A program made the translations under genes and the position numbers. From an uncultured Eggerthellaceae bacterium (GTDB lineage: Bacteria; Actinomycetota; Coriobacteriia; Coriobacteriales; Eggerthellaceae): DNA of 64,000 nucleotides. The DNA is taken from contig CALULI010000006.1 in the NCBI GenBank assembly GCA_944321455.1, positions 434,001 to 498,000 of the forward strand. Direction: 5' to 3'. This document shows, piece by piece, positions 48,165-56,967 of the stretch (position 1 is its first letter; each line of letters opens with the position of its first letter). The notes below the pieces were generated by a model. That model worked only from the letters and a program-made list of their open reading frames with translations, was not told the DNA's origin and searched no databases.

Positions 48165-51100
48165 ATGTCTGATTCATATAGCTACGAATACACGCATATT
48201 AATGAAAGCTTTTACGAAGATACAATAGTAGAGTACCTAACAGATAATTTAAATTACATACATTTATATGGTCCAGACGTTGTACGTACTTCTGACGATT
48301 ATAGGGACGTGTTTCTTCCTGATGTTCTACCAGAAGCGTTACGTCGAATTAATAAGAATCTTCCACGTGCCGCAATTCAAGAAGCCATTTTGAAAATTAA
48401 CAATATTGAGGGAGGATCGCTAGAACAAAGGAACGAAGTTTTCAGCGATTATTTACAGTCAGGTGTAGAGGTACATTTTTTTGATGGCGAGGAAGACAGA
48501 GACGATATCGTCAAGCTTCTTGATTACGACCGCCCAGAAAACAATGAATTCCATGTTGTAAACCAATGGACATACGTTGAATATTCTGAAAAGCGACCAG
48601 ATGTAGTCATCTTTGTAAATGGAATCCCTCTTGTGATCTTTGAGTTGAAATCACCTTCAAGAGAAGAGACAGACTCTTCTGAAGCTTATTTGCAATTAAG
48701 AAACTACATGAAGCATATTCCAAGCATGTTTGTTCCAAACGCTTTTTGTGTAATGAGCGACATGTCGGATACTCGTGTGGGGACTATTACGGCTTCTGAA
48801 GACCGTTTTGTTGAATGGAAGTCGATTGATGGCAATTACTCCAATACGCAAAATGCGAATTGGAAGACCATGCTAGAAGGGATGTTTCGTAAAGATAGAC
48901 TTGTTGATTTAGCAAAAAACTTTATCTGCTTTAATGACAGTTCTGATAAGGTAGTAAAAATTCTTGCGGCATACCATCAATATTTTGCGGTTCATAAAGC
49001 TGCCGACCGTGCTGTTGAGGCAGTTCAAGGTGACGGAAAAATTGGTGTTTTTTGGCATACCCAAGGCTCAGGAAAATCTCTTTCAATGGTTTTCTTAGCA
49101 CATATGTTGCAAGAAAAATTAGAAAGCCCAACTATTGTTGTTATTACTGACAGGAATGATCTCGACGATCAGTTATTTGCTCAATTCAGTCGGTGCTCAT
49201 CCTTTTTGCGGCAATTTCCCGAACGGGCAACTACGCGTAAAAACCTTCAGTCTCTTTTAAGAGGTCGTGAAGCTAACGGGATTATTTTTACAACAATGCA
49301 GAAATTTATGGAGGATGAAGAGCCTCTGTGCGATAGAAGCAATGTTGTTGTGATGGTTGATGAAGCTCATCGTGGTCAATATGGCCTAACGGAAAAAATA
49401 GATGCTTCAGGAAAAATTTCTATTGGGGCTGCTAGGTTAGTACGCAAAGCCCTCCCAAACGCTTCGTATATTGGGTTTACAGGGACACCGATCTCTACAG
49501 AGGATAGAAATACTCGTGAGATATTTGGTGACTACATTGATGTTTACGACATGACGCAGGCAGTAGAAGACGAAGCAACTAGACCCGTGTACTATGAAAG
49601 TAGAGTAGTAGCTCTCGGTTTAGATGAAGATACACTTGAGCTTCTAGATCATGAGTATTCTGCCTTTGCTGAGTATGCTAATGAATACAGTGTTGAAAAA
49701 AGCAAGCATAAACTTGGTGGATTAGATGCAATTTTCGCTACACCTCAAGTTATAGATGCTTTATGTAACGACATCGTAAACCATTACGAAAACAATCGAA
49801 GTGATGTGCTAACAGGTAAAGCGCTTATTGTGGCTTATTCACGAGAAGTAGCCGTAAAGATATATAAGAGGATTCTTGAAATACGACCTTCTTGGAGCGA
49901 AAAACTTGGCGTAGTTATGACTATGAGCAATAAAGATCCAGAAGATTGGTTTGAAATTTGCGGTGGCAAAAACCACAAAAAAGAAATGGAGCGAAAGTTT
50001 AAAGACGATAATGATCCATTAAAGATTGCCATTGTTGTGGACATGTGGTTAACGGGTTTTGATGTGCCGTCCCTTGCAACAATGTATGTATTTAAACCTA
50101 TGAAGGGGCACAACTTAATGCAAGCAATTGCGCGCGTCAATCGTGTTTATCGCGGAAAAGAAGGCGGCTTAGTGGTTGACTATATTGGCATAGCCAACGC
50201 CTTAAAACGCGCGATGAAGGATTACACAAATCGAGATCAGCATAATTATGGGAATATGGATATTGCTGAAACCGCATATCCTAAATTCCAGGAAAAGCTT
50301 GAAGTCTGTAGAGATCTGCTTCACGGATTTGACTATCGCAATCGGATATTTACTGATAAGAAACTTGATCTTGCCGAGGCTATTACTGAAGGTACAAACT
50401 GGTTGCTCGAGCCATCTCGTAATAACGATATGGAAGATTATCTGAAACAATGCCAGCTCATGAATCAAGCATTAAGTTTGTGTAAGAGTATGGTTTCTGA
50501 AAAAGAGCAGCATGAAGCAGCATTCTTATCAGTGCTTAGAGTTCAAGTACTAAGAATAACTGGCAGAACTGGTACTGGCGGAATTGGCATGACATATGCA
50601 GAATTTAATAAGAGAATAGCGTCAATTATGGAGCAGGCCGTAACCACTCAAGGCACTATTAATTTGTTTGAAAAAGAAAATGTAGAAATATCAATCTTTG
50701 ATGAATCATTCTTGGAGGAACTCTCAAGAATGAAAGAAAAGAACATTGCTCTAGAAACGCTAAAAAGATTGGTCAAAGAGCAAGTTAGGTTGTATCAGCG
50801 TACAAGTGTAGTAAAAGCAAAAAAGTTTTCTGAGCTTCTCCAAAAGTCAGTGAATGGATATTTGAATGGCATGCTGACTAATGCCGAAGTAATTGAAGAG
50901 TTACTTAATATGGCAAAAGAAATGATGCAAGATAGAGATGAAGCAGAAAAGCTCGGGTTGTCGACAGAAGAGCTAGCTTTCTATGATGCACTTACTAAAC
51001 CACGGGCTATAAAAGATTTCTATACTAATGATCAATTAGTTGCAATTACGCGTGAGCTGACAGCGGCAATGAGGAAGAGTTCTACTATAGACTGGCAAAA

Positions 51101-51245
51101 GAAAGAAAGTGCTCGCGCAGGAATGCGAAGAGCGATTAAACGTTTGCTAAAAGATTATGATTATCCTCCTGAAGGTATGGAGGATGCTATGGAAACGGTT
51201 ATGGCTCAATGTGAGCTTTGGGCAGATGTTCAGGTATACGAATAG
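48165..51245 (+). CDS. hsdR: Type I restriction enzyme, motor/endonuclease subunit
   Basis: 1026 aa from ATG 48165. An upstream in-frame TTG at 48117 has an AG-rich stretch only 2 nt away and is less likely. The N-terminal nuclease domain has PDVVIFVNGIPLVIFELKSP, with the D-x-n-E-x-K signature. The SF2 motor has Walker A in WHTQGSGKSLSMVF, DEAH in VMVDEAHRGQYG and motif III in IGFTGTPI. TACAAT at 48071-48076 is a likely -10 box. First gene of hsdR-hsdM-hsdS, gaps 10 bp and an overlap. Confidence 0.95.
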   Translation: MSDSYSYEYTHINESFYEDTIVEYLTDNLNYIHLYGPDVVRTSDDYRDVFLPDVLPEALRRINKNLPRAAIQEAILKINNIEGGSLEQRNEVFSDYLQSGVEVHFFDGEEDRDDIVKLLDYDRPENNEFHVVNQWTYVEYSEKRPDVVIFVNGIPLVIFELKSPSREETDSSEAYLQLRNYMKHIPSMFVPNAFCVMSDMSDTRVGTITASEDRFVEWKSIDGNYSNTQNANWKTMLEGMFRKDRLVDLAKNFICFNDSSDKVVKILAAYHQYFAVHKAADRAVEAVQGDGKIGVFWHTQGSGKSLSMVFLAHMLQEKLESPTIVVITDRNDLDDQLFAQFSRCSSFLRQFPERATTRKNLQSLLRGREANGIIFTTMQKFMEDEEPLCDRSNVVVMVDEAHRGQYGLTEKIDASGKISIGAARLVRKALPNASYIGFTGTPISTEDRNTREIFGDYIDVYDMTQAVEDEATRPVYYESRVVALGLDEDTLELLDHEYSAFAEYANEYSVEKSKHKLGGLDAIFATPQVIDALCNDIVNHYENNRSDVLTGKALIVAYSREVAVKIYKRILEIRPSWSEKLGVVMTMSNKDPEDWFEICGGKNHKKEMERKFKDDNDPLKIAIVVDMWLTGFDVPSLATMYVFKPMKGHNLMQAIARVNRVYRGKEGGLVVDYIGIANALKRAMKDYTNRDQHNYGNMDIAETAYPKFQEKLEVCRDLLHGFDYRNRIFTDKKLDLAEAITEGTNWLLEPSRNNDMEDYLKQCQLMNQALSLCKSMVSEKEQHEAAFLSVLRVQVLRITGRTGTGGIGMTYAEFNKRIASIMEQAVTTQGTINLFEKENVEISIFDESFLEELSRMKEKNIALETLKRLVKEQVRLYQRTSVVKAKKFSELLQKSVNGYLNGMLTNAEVIEELLNMAKEMMQDRDEAEKLGLSTEELAFYDALTKPRAIKDFYTNDQLVAITRELTAAMRKSSTIDWQKKESARAGMRRAIKRLLKDYDYPPEGMEDAMETVMAQCELWADVQVYE

Positions 51246-51255
51246 GGATTAATAA

Positions 51256-52764
51256 ATGGCAAAGAAAAAAGAGAACACCGCAGAGATTGGTTTTGAGGAG
51301 CAGATTTGGAAAGCCGCTGATAAACTTCGCGGCAATTTAGATGCTTCAGAGTATAAAAGTGTAGTTCTGGGTTTAATCTTCTTGAAGTATATTTCGGACA
51401 AGTTCGAAGAGCGATATCAAGAGCTTATTGATGAAGGTAAGGGCTTTGAGGAAGATCGTGACGAGTATACCTTCGAGAATATTTTCTGGGTCCCTAAAGA
51501 TGCTCGTTGGGGAGTAATTGCCGCTGCAGCACATACTCCTGAAATTGGTAAAGTAATCGATAATGCAATGCGTCAGATCGAAGCAGAAAACGATACTTTA
51601 AAGGGCGTTCTTCCAAAAAACTTTGCACGACAGGAGCTTGATAAGCGTCGCTTAGGTGATGTTGTCGATTTATTCACCAATGTAAAAATGGCAGACAAAG
51701 GTGACTCACGAGATATCCTTGGTCGAACCTATGAGTATTGCCTATCCAAATTTGCAGAAGCTGAAGGTAAGAATGCGGGAGAATTTTATACTCCGGCTTG
51801 CATAGTTAAGACTATTGTTGAGGTTATAAAGCCTTTACATGGGCGTGTGTATGATCCATGCTGCGGCTCGGGCGGTATGTTCGTTCAGAGCGCAAAGTTT
51901 ATTGAACGGCACCAGGGAAATATCAACGATATTTCTATCTATGGGCAGGAAAGCAATCCTACTACGTGGAAAATGGCGACCATGAATCTTGCCATTCGTG
52001 GTATTTCTGCGAATTTAGGAAAATTCAATGCGGATACGTTCTTTAATGATTGCCATAAAAATGAACGCTTCGATTTTATTATGGCGAATCCGCCATTCAA
52101 CATGAAAGATTGGGGTGGCGACAAACTTAAAGATGACCCTCGCTGGGATTATGGTATTCCACCTGAGGGGAATGCAAACTTTGCTTGGTTAGAACATATG
52201 ATTCACCATCTTTCAGCAAAAGGGCGTATTGGCATGGTATTAGCCAACGGTTCTTTGTCTTCCCAGACATCAGGTGAAGGAGACATTCGTCGTAATATCA
52301 TTGAGGCAGATCTTGTTGAAGGCATTATTGCAATGCCAAGCCAGTTATTCTATAGCACAGGCATTCCTGTTTCGATATGGATCCTAAATAAAGCAAAGGA
52401 TCGTCCTGGAAGGACGTTATTTATTGATGCTCGCGAAATGGGTACGATGGTCACCCGTAAGCTGCGAGAATTTACTGATGAAGATATAACTAAGGTGGCA
52501 CAAGCTTTTGATGATTTTAGAGCAGACAAGTTTGAACCAGAAAAGGGATTTTCTGCCGAGGTTTCAACTGAAGATATTGCTAAACAAGACTACATCCTGA
52601 CACCAGGACGTTATGTAGGAATAAAAGAAGAAGAGGATGACGGTGAGCCATTTGAGGATAAAATGAAGCGCCTTACGGGTGAACTGTCAAAATCCTTTGA
52701 GGAGTCAAATCGCCTACAAGAGCAAATCAAGAAGAATTTGGAGGCGATTGGGTATGAAGTGTAA
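51256..52764 (+). CDS. hsdM: Type I modification subunit, N6-adenine methyltransferase
   Basis: 502 aa. The HsdM N-terminal helical domain has LRGNLDASEYKSVVLGLIFL. The methyltransferase shows GEFYTPACIV, VYDPCCGSGGM (AdoMet site) and the catalytic NPPFNMKDWGG. It is complete and follows hsdR by 10 bp. Confidence 0.97.
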   Translation: MAKKKENTAEIGFEEQIWKAADKLRGNLDASEYKSVVLGLIFLKYISDKFEERYQELIDEGKGFEEDRDEYTFENIFWVPKDARWGVIAAAAHTPEIGKVIDNAMRQIEAENDTLKGVLPKNFARQELDKRRLGDVVDLFTNVKMADKGDSRDILGRTYEYCLSKFAEAEGKNAGEFYTPACIVKTIVEVIKPLHGRVYDPCCGSGGMFVQSAKFIERHQGNINDISIYGQESNPTTWKMATMNLAIRGISANLGKFNADTFFNDCHKNERFDFIMANPPFNMKDWGGDKLKDDPRWDYGIPPEGNANFAWLEHMIHHLSAKGRIGMVLANGSLSSQTSGEGDIRRNIIEADLVEGIIAMPSQLFYSTGIPVSIWILNKAKDRPGRTLFIDAREMGTMVTRKLREFTDEDITKVAQAFDDFRADKFEPEKGFSAEVSTEDIAKQDYILTPGRYVGIKEEEDDGEPFEDKMKRLTGELSKSFEESNRLQEQIKKNLEAIGYEV

Positions 52765-53974
52765 TTATGTAGCTATAGGTGAGATTGCTAGCATTAACTC
52801 ATCGCTGTATTCGTTTAAAGATAATTGGGAGAGTGTCATATATCTCGATACTGGCAGCGTAGTGCGTAATTCCATATCTGAATTGAAGCGTTTTAGGCCA
52901 AAATTTGATAAGGTTCCAAGTAGGGCTCGCAGAAAAGTTCGGAACAACAGTATAGTTATCTCGATGGTTCGACCTAATCAGGAGCATTTTGCTTTACTGA
53001 AAAATCCGCCTCATAACATGCTTGTTTCTACAGGGTTTAGTGTTATTGATGCAGACATGGAAAAGGTGTCTCCAGGATTTCTTTATTATGCTTTGACAAC
53101 AAAAGCGGCAACAAATTATTTTCAATCATTAGCAGAACAAAGCGTCTCAACGTATCCTACTTTAAGTGTATCTGATTTAAGTGCTTATATAATTCAACTT
53201 CCTGCAATTATAACTCAGCGAAAAATAGAAAAGATTCTTGTTGATTTAGATTCAAAGATCTCAGTCAATAATCAGATAAATGATTATTTAGGAGAATTAG
53301 CTCAATCGATCTTTAACAACTGGTTTGTTGATTTCGGACCTTGGGGAGGAGAGATTCCAGGTGATTGGGAATCTGGCGTTTTGGGTGACTATGTCTCCGT
53401 GAAACGCGGTGGTTCTCCTCGTCCTATTCAGGAGTTTCTTTCTGATGATGGTTTGAGATGGCTTAAAATTGCTGATGTGTCAGGAGTGACGAGCCCGTTT
53501 ATCATGACCATTAAAGAGCACATTAAAAAAGAGGGGCTTCGAAAAACGGTTCATCTTGATGCAGGATCCTTGGTCCTCTCTAATAGTGCGACTCCTGGCA
53601 TTCCGAAAATCATCAGCATTGATACCTGCATTCACGACGGTTGGCTATATTTTCCGGAATCGGACTTTAGCAACGAATGGCTGTATTGTTACTTCCAAAA
53701 TGTTCGGAAGCAGCTTGCTCGAATGGCGAACGGCAGTGTATTTCAGAATCTGAAGACGGATATCGTTAAGAATTTTGAAATTATTCGGCCTACAAATAAA
53801 GCGCTCGATGATTTTCAAGAAGTCATCGGTCCATTGTTTAAATTTATGGAAGCCAACCAGAAAGAAATTTTGCATTTAGGAGAGCTTCGCAATGCTCTAT
53901 TGCCTAAGCTAATGGCGGGCGAGATTGACGTCTCAAATGTTAATCCCGCTCAGCAAAATAATCATTTATCTTAG
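52754..53974 (+). CDS. hsdS: Type I specificity subunit in its present arrangement
   Basis: 406 aa, ATG 52754 overlapping the hsdM end. The first target-recognition half runs to about 170, followed by a central helix LDSKISVNNQINDYLGELAQ. A second recognition half begins at GDWESGVLGDYVSVKR (about 203), and a second conserved helix ends the protein (about 365-395). The recombination site at 53,274-53,290 encodes INDYL in the central helix, so everything beyond residue ~179 can be exchanged for other halves. Confidence 0.92.
   Translation: MKCNYVAIGEIASINSSLYSFKDNWESVIYLDTGSVVRNSISELKRFRPKFDKVPSRARRKVRNNSIVISMVRPNQEHFALLKNPPHNMLVSTGFSVIDADMEKVSPGFLYYALTTKAATNYFQSLAEQSVSTYPTLSVSDLSAYIIQLPAIITQRKIEKILVDLDSKISVNNQINDYLGELAQSIFNNWFVDFGPWGGEIPGDWESGVLGDYVSVKRGGSPRPIQEFLSDDGLRWLKIADVSGVTSPFIMTIKEHIKKEGLRKTVHLDAGSLVLSNSATPGIPKIISIDTCIHDGWLYFPESDFSNEWLYCYFQNVRKQLARMANGSVFQNLKTDIVKNFEIIRPTNKALDDFQEVIGPLFKFMEANQKEILHLGELRNALLPKLMAGEIDVSNVNPAQQNNHLS
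53274..53290 (+). repeat. Shufflon site A (in hsdS)
   Basis: AGATAAATGATTATTTA; core TAAATGATTATTTA. Reading frame INDYL. Same strand as hsdS. Confidence 0.85.
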
Positions 53975-54470
53975 CATTGGTATCGATAAGATCATCTAGA
54001 GTGCTTAGCAAGTAGGCAATTATGTGTTGGCGTTGTAGATTTGGCAAATCTATCTGTATTTGACGAATAAGTTTTATGCTGAGATTTTGCTGCGCTCCTC
54101 CATTAGCGAGACTGGCGATATGGTTATAATTATTCTTAAACCAGTAATAGACATAACGATAATCAGCTGCAGATTCGTCTATATCTAAGTTGCAGCAAGC
54201 CTGATTAGTTGTTAAAGGGATTTCCGCTAGTGCTGCTTTTCCAGCTGTAGCGCCGTACATCGCGACAATGACCGAATGCGGTCTAACCCATTTTGCAGAT
54301 GAGTTAGAAAACCCTTCCTCTGTTATGAGTGTTTCAGTTTTATGAATGCGGTTAAAATTCACTTCTTTAGTGTTCAACCAAGGTATATTGCCATTTTTGT
54401 AATACTCTGTTTTGCTGCTTTTTGGTGTGCCTCCCGAATAAATTCGGTTGCATATCTCGCCAACGTTCAT
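53940..54470 (-). CDS. Silent hsdS N-terminal half (176 aa)
   Basis: MNVGEICNRIYSGGTPKSS is a type I recognition-domain start, and the end, STLDDLIDTNAKINDYF, is the central helix up to site B, after which only a short AERD tail and stop follow. It is therefore an N-terminal specificity half without its C-half. Its start overlaps the recombinase stop (ATGA), so the two form an operon. It has no promoter of its own and no adjacent hsdM. Its last bases overlap the hsdS end by 35 bp. Confidence 0.85.
   Translation of the reverse strand: MNVGEICNRIYSGGTPKSSKTEYYKNGNIPWLNTKEVNFNRIHKTETLITEEGFSNSSAKWVRPHSVIVAMYGATAGKAALAEIPLTTNQACCNLDIDESAADYRYVYYWFKNNYNHIASLANGGAQQNLSIKLIRQIQIDLPNLQRQHIIAYLLSTLDDLIDTNAKINDYFAERD
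53955..53971 (-). repeat. Shufflon site B (inverted)
   Basis: On the minus strand AGATAAATGATTATTTT; 13 of 14 core bases match. It lies at the end of the minus-strand hsdS half, reading KINDYF. Confidence 0.85.
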
Positions 54471-55438
54471 TCTAAATACCTTCTATGTGAAGCTTTAACA
54501 TTGCTCTGATTCACTAATGCATAGTGCATTGTGGTATCAATTTTCGCATGACCGAGAAGTTTTTGCACCTGTTCAATAGGCATGCCTTTGTCTATGGCAT
54601 TTGTAGCAAGCGTTCGTCGAAATTTATGCGGATGAGTTCTGCTAATATTGAGCCTTCTGCCAAGCTCTCTTAAGCGCAGTTCGATACCACCTTTATTGAG
54701 TCGTTTATGGGGCGAGCGTAACGTTACGAATAAAGCAGAGTTGCTGTCGTTCCTTGAATGGAGATAGTCGAGCAAATGGAGCTTAGCACGTGCATCAAAA
54801 TAAGCTTTTCTTTGTTTATTTCCCTTACCAATAACGATACATTCGCGTTCAGTAAAATCGACATCAGTTCTGTCTAGCTTTACTAGTTCACCTATGCGCA
54901 TTCCTGTTGATGCAAGAAGGTCAACGATGGCCAAATCTCTTTCATTGTCACATTTGTCGCGCATAATTTCGAGCTCTTCATCGGTAAAAGTTTCTTTGAC
55001 TTTTAGAAATGTCTTTACTCTATGTATGCGTCGTGCAGGGCTTTTTACTATATAGTCTTCGTCTTCGAGCCATGAAAAGAAGCTTGACATTATTCTTCTA
55101 ATGTTGTCGATAGTAACTTTGCTTGAATTGTGATCCTGCTCATAGTTGTCTAGATAATCACGAAGATCATCTGTTTCTATTTGAGTAAATGGTTTACTTA
55201 TTGAGCGATCTATTTTTTGAAGAGTGCTTTTGTAGTATGTGAGTGTATTTTCGGAGCAGCCTTCTACTTTCTTTGCCTTCAAAAAGTGTTCTAAAAGAGT
55301 AGTGTTGTCGCAACTGTTTTGACCGAAAATATCAATTGCTGATTCTAGGATCATTGCTTCTTTTAATAACTTTAACTGTACGGAATTCAGAACACTTTGC
55401 ATTCGCGTGAGTACCGCATCGATTTGCGCATTGGTCAT
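54467..55438 (-). CDS. Tyrosine recombinase of the specificity shufflon
   Basis: 323 aa, XerC-like. A core-binding domain (about 45-145) is followed by catalytic motifs: LLASTGMRIGELVKL with the first Arg, the HxxR box in HPHKFRRTLA, LLGHAKIDTT with His, and TMHYALV with the nucleophile Tyr. It is flanked by hsdS halves and by four copies of the 14-bp site. Its sequence differs clearly from the element integrase at 30,944. It is the natural candidate for inverting the hsdS segments. Confidence 0.9.
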   Translation of the reverse strand: MTNAQIDAVLTRMQSVLNSVQLKLLKEAMILESAIDIFGQNSCDNTTLLEHFLKAKKVEGCSENTLTYYKSTLQKIDRSISKPFTQIETDDLRDYLDNYEQDHNSSKVTIDNIRRIMSSFFSWLEDEDYIVKSPARRIHRVKTFLKVKETFTDEELEIMRDKCDNERDLAIVDLLASTGMRIGELVKLDRTDVDFTERECIVIGKGNKQRKAYFDARAKLHLLDYLHSRNDSNSALFVTLRSPHKRLNKGGIELRLRELGRRLNISRTHPHKFRRTLATNAIDKGMPIEQVQKLLGHAKIDTTMHYALVNQSNVKASHRRYLE

Positions 55439-55520
55439 TTTTGCTCCTAAGTAGAAATAAGTAAACGAAGCAAAAATATACCTATTATTTCTTAGGTAGA
55501 CTTGTGATAGATATATTCGC

Positions 55521-55537
55521 AGCTAAATGATTATTTA
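55521..55537 (+). repeat. Shufflon site C
   Basis: AGCTAAATGATTATTTA with the complete 14-bp core, same orientation as site A, at the start of the second C-terminal hsdS half. Confidence 0.85.
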
Positions 55538-56146
55538 ACTGATTTGGCTACTGCTCTATTCGAGAAGGCTCTCAACGAAGAGACTTGCTTGATCCCGTTT
55601 GGTGAGCTAGCTGAACTTGAAGACTCAAAACGTATTCCGTTGAACAAGCAAGATCGCGAAAATCGCAAAGGTCCGTATCCATATTACGGAGCAACATCAA
55701 TTATGGATTTTGTCGACGATTACTTGTTCGACGGCATTCGGGTGTTGCTAGGAGAAGATGGTAGCGTCATGACTGATGAGGGTTATCCGTTCTTGCAGTA
55801 TGTTTGGGGCAAGTACTGGGTCAATAATCATGCGCACATCATAAAGGCGAAATCCGATTATTCGCTTGAAGCCTTATATCTCGCACTGCGTCGCACCGTG
55901 ATAAGCCACATTGTTACAGGTGCTGTCCAAATGAAAATCAGCCAGAAGAATCTTAATAGTCTGGAACTTCAGATGCCAAATCCAACCACGATTCCCGATT
56001 TTGGACCAATTTTTGCAATGTACAGGCACAACGCAGATGAGGCCAAACTACTGGCAGAACTGCGTGATATTCTTCTTCCTAAGATGATGTCAGACGATAT
56101 CGATGTGTCGAAGATTTCGACCCATTGGGAAGAGGACTTCGAATGA
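55526..56146 (+). CDS. Silent hsdS C-terminal half
   Basis: Open from the site: NDYLTDLATALFEKALNEE is the same central-helix position as NDYLGELAQSIF in hsdS, followed by a second target-recognition domain (FGELAELEDSKRIPLN, YPYYGATSIMDFVDDY) and a conserved C-terminal helix (ELRDILLPKMMSDDIDVSK). The first possible start is a TTG at 55,544 and no SD precedes it, so it is an expressionless cassette unless joined to an N-half at site C. Confidence 0.85.
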   Translation, partial: NDYLTDLATALFEKALNEETCLIPFGELAELEDSKRIPLNKQDRENRKGPYPYYGATSIMDFVDDYLFDGIRVLLGEDGSVMTDEGYPFLQYVWGKYWVNNHAHIIKAKSDYSLEALYLALRRTVISHIVTGAVQMKISQKNLNSLELQMPNPTTIPDFGPIFAMYRHNADEAKLLAELRDILLPKMMSDDIDVSKISTHWEEDFE

Positions 56147-56610
56147 ATGTTGCCGAATATTGCAGGAGATACCGAAAGGATAAACGCGTCGTTGAAAAGG
56201 CTCTGAAAAAGAATCGAGTAAGAGGTGTTGTCTATACAAATGGCATCGCGGATATCCCAGAAGATGCCAAAATTGATTACTACATTCCAAAACGTAAGAC
56301 AAATATCACCGTTCAAGATGCTCGGGTATACCTTCTAAAAGCTCTTGCAAGTTTTCATTATATTGACGCTTTTGTTTTGGGCTTGAGCGAAAGGGATTTT
56401 CAAGATGTAGTAAATACGATGGTAGCTCTTGGGCTTGTTGAAAGAATAGGTGAACCCGATGGCGTAACTACAACAGGCCTGAGAGCAACCCTTTCTGGTG
56501 AACGCTATGCAGAGATGAGTAATCGGGAGCTAGCAAAGTTTTTAGTTGAAAGCATTAGCTCCGGGATAACGCAAGGGGCATTAAGCTTCCTCATGATGCC
56601 AGCGTCATAA
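56143..56610 (+). CDS. Hypothetical protein at the end of the shufflon
   Basis: 155 aa, ATG 56143 overlapping the preceding stop. A basic start (RRYRKDKRVVEKALKKNR) may bind nucleic acid, followed by a winged-helix-like second half (RVYLLKALASFHY, VVNTMVALGLVERI). No family is recognised. It lies inside the segment between sites C and D, so it would move with the C-half. Confidence 0.55.
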   Translation: MNVAEYCRRYRKDKRVVEKALKKNRVRGVVYTNGIADIPEDAKIDYYIPKRKTNITVQDARVYLLKALASFHYIDAFVLGLSERDFQDVVNTMVALGLVERIGEPDGVTTTGLRATLSGERYAEMSNRELAKFLVESISSGITQGALSFLMMPAS

Positions 56611-56615
56611 TCACC

Positions 56616-56630
56616 TAAATAATCATTTAG
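56616..56630 (-). repeat. Shufflon site D (inverted)
   Basis: On the minus strand CTAAATGATTATTTA, full 14-bp core, just after the hypothetical gene. With site C it brackets an invertible segment. Confidence 0.75.
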
Positions 56631-56716
56631 ACTACTCAGTTTTCGAAGTAGATATTAAAATCAATCCGCTTTTAGGTAGGATGTGCTATTTGCTATCTGA
56701 ATATAAGATCGCAATG

Positions 56717-56751
56717 AAACTCTTCGAGTCATGAAGGCCCGAAGAGTTTTT
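56717..56751 (+). terminator. Terminator after the type I locus
   Basis: AAACTCTTCG (56717-56726) with CGAAGAGTTT (56740-56749), 10-bp perfect stem and TTTTT. The 215 bp to the next gene hold nothing recognisable. Confidence 0.75.
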
Positions 56752-56967
56752 GTATGGCAGAAAAGCACAATTAAAGTTACCAATTCGCGGATTCTATGGT
56801 GTTGTGCTTATGGAATCAACTCTCTTGCCAAATGGGACCACCTTGTCTTCGTTACTCTTGTATAAATCGAAAAAGCGTTAGGAAAAAGCAGCAATTTCTT
56901 GTTGTCGGTGTAGCCACTGTTTTCGGTTGGCCATAGAGGTTGACGAAGATTACTTTTTCATAGTTTT

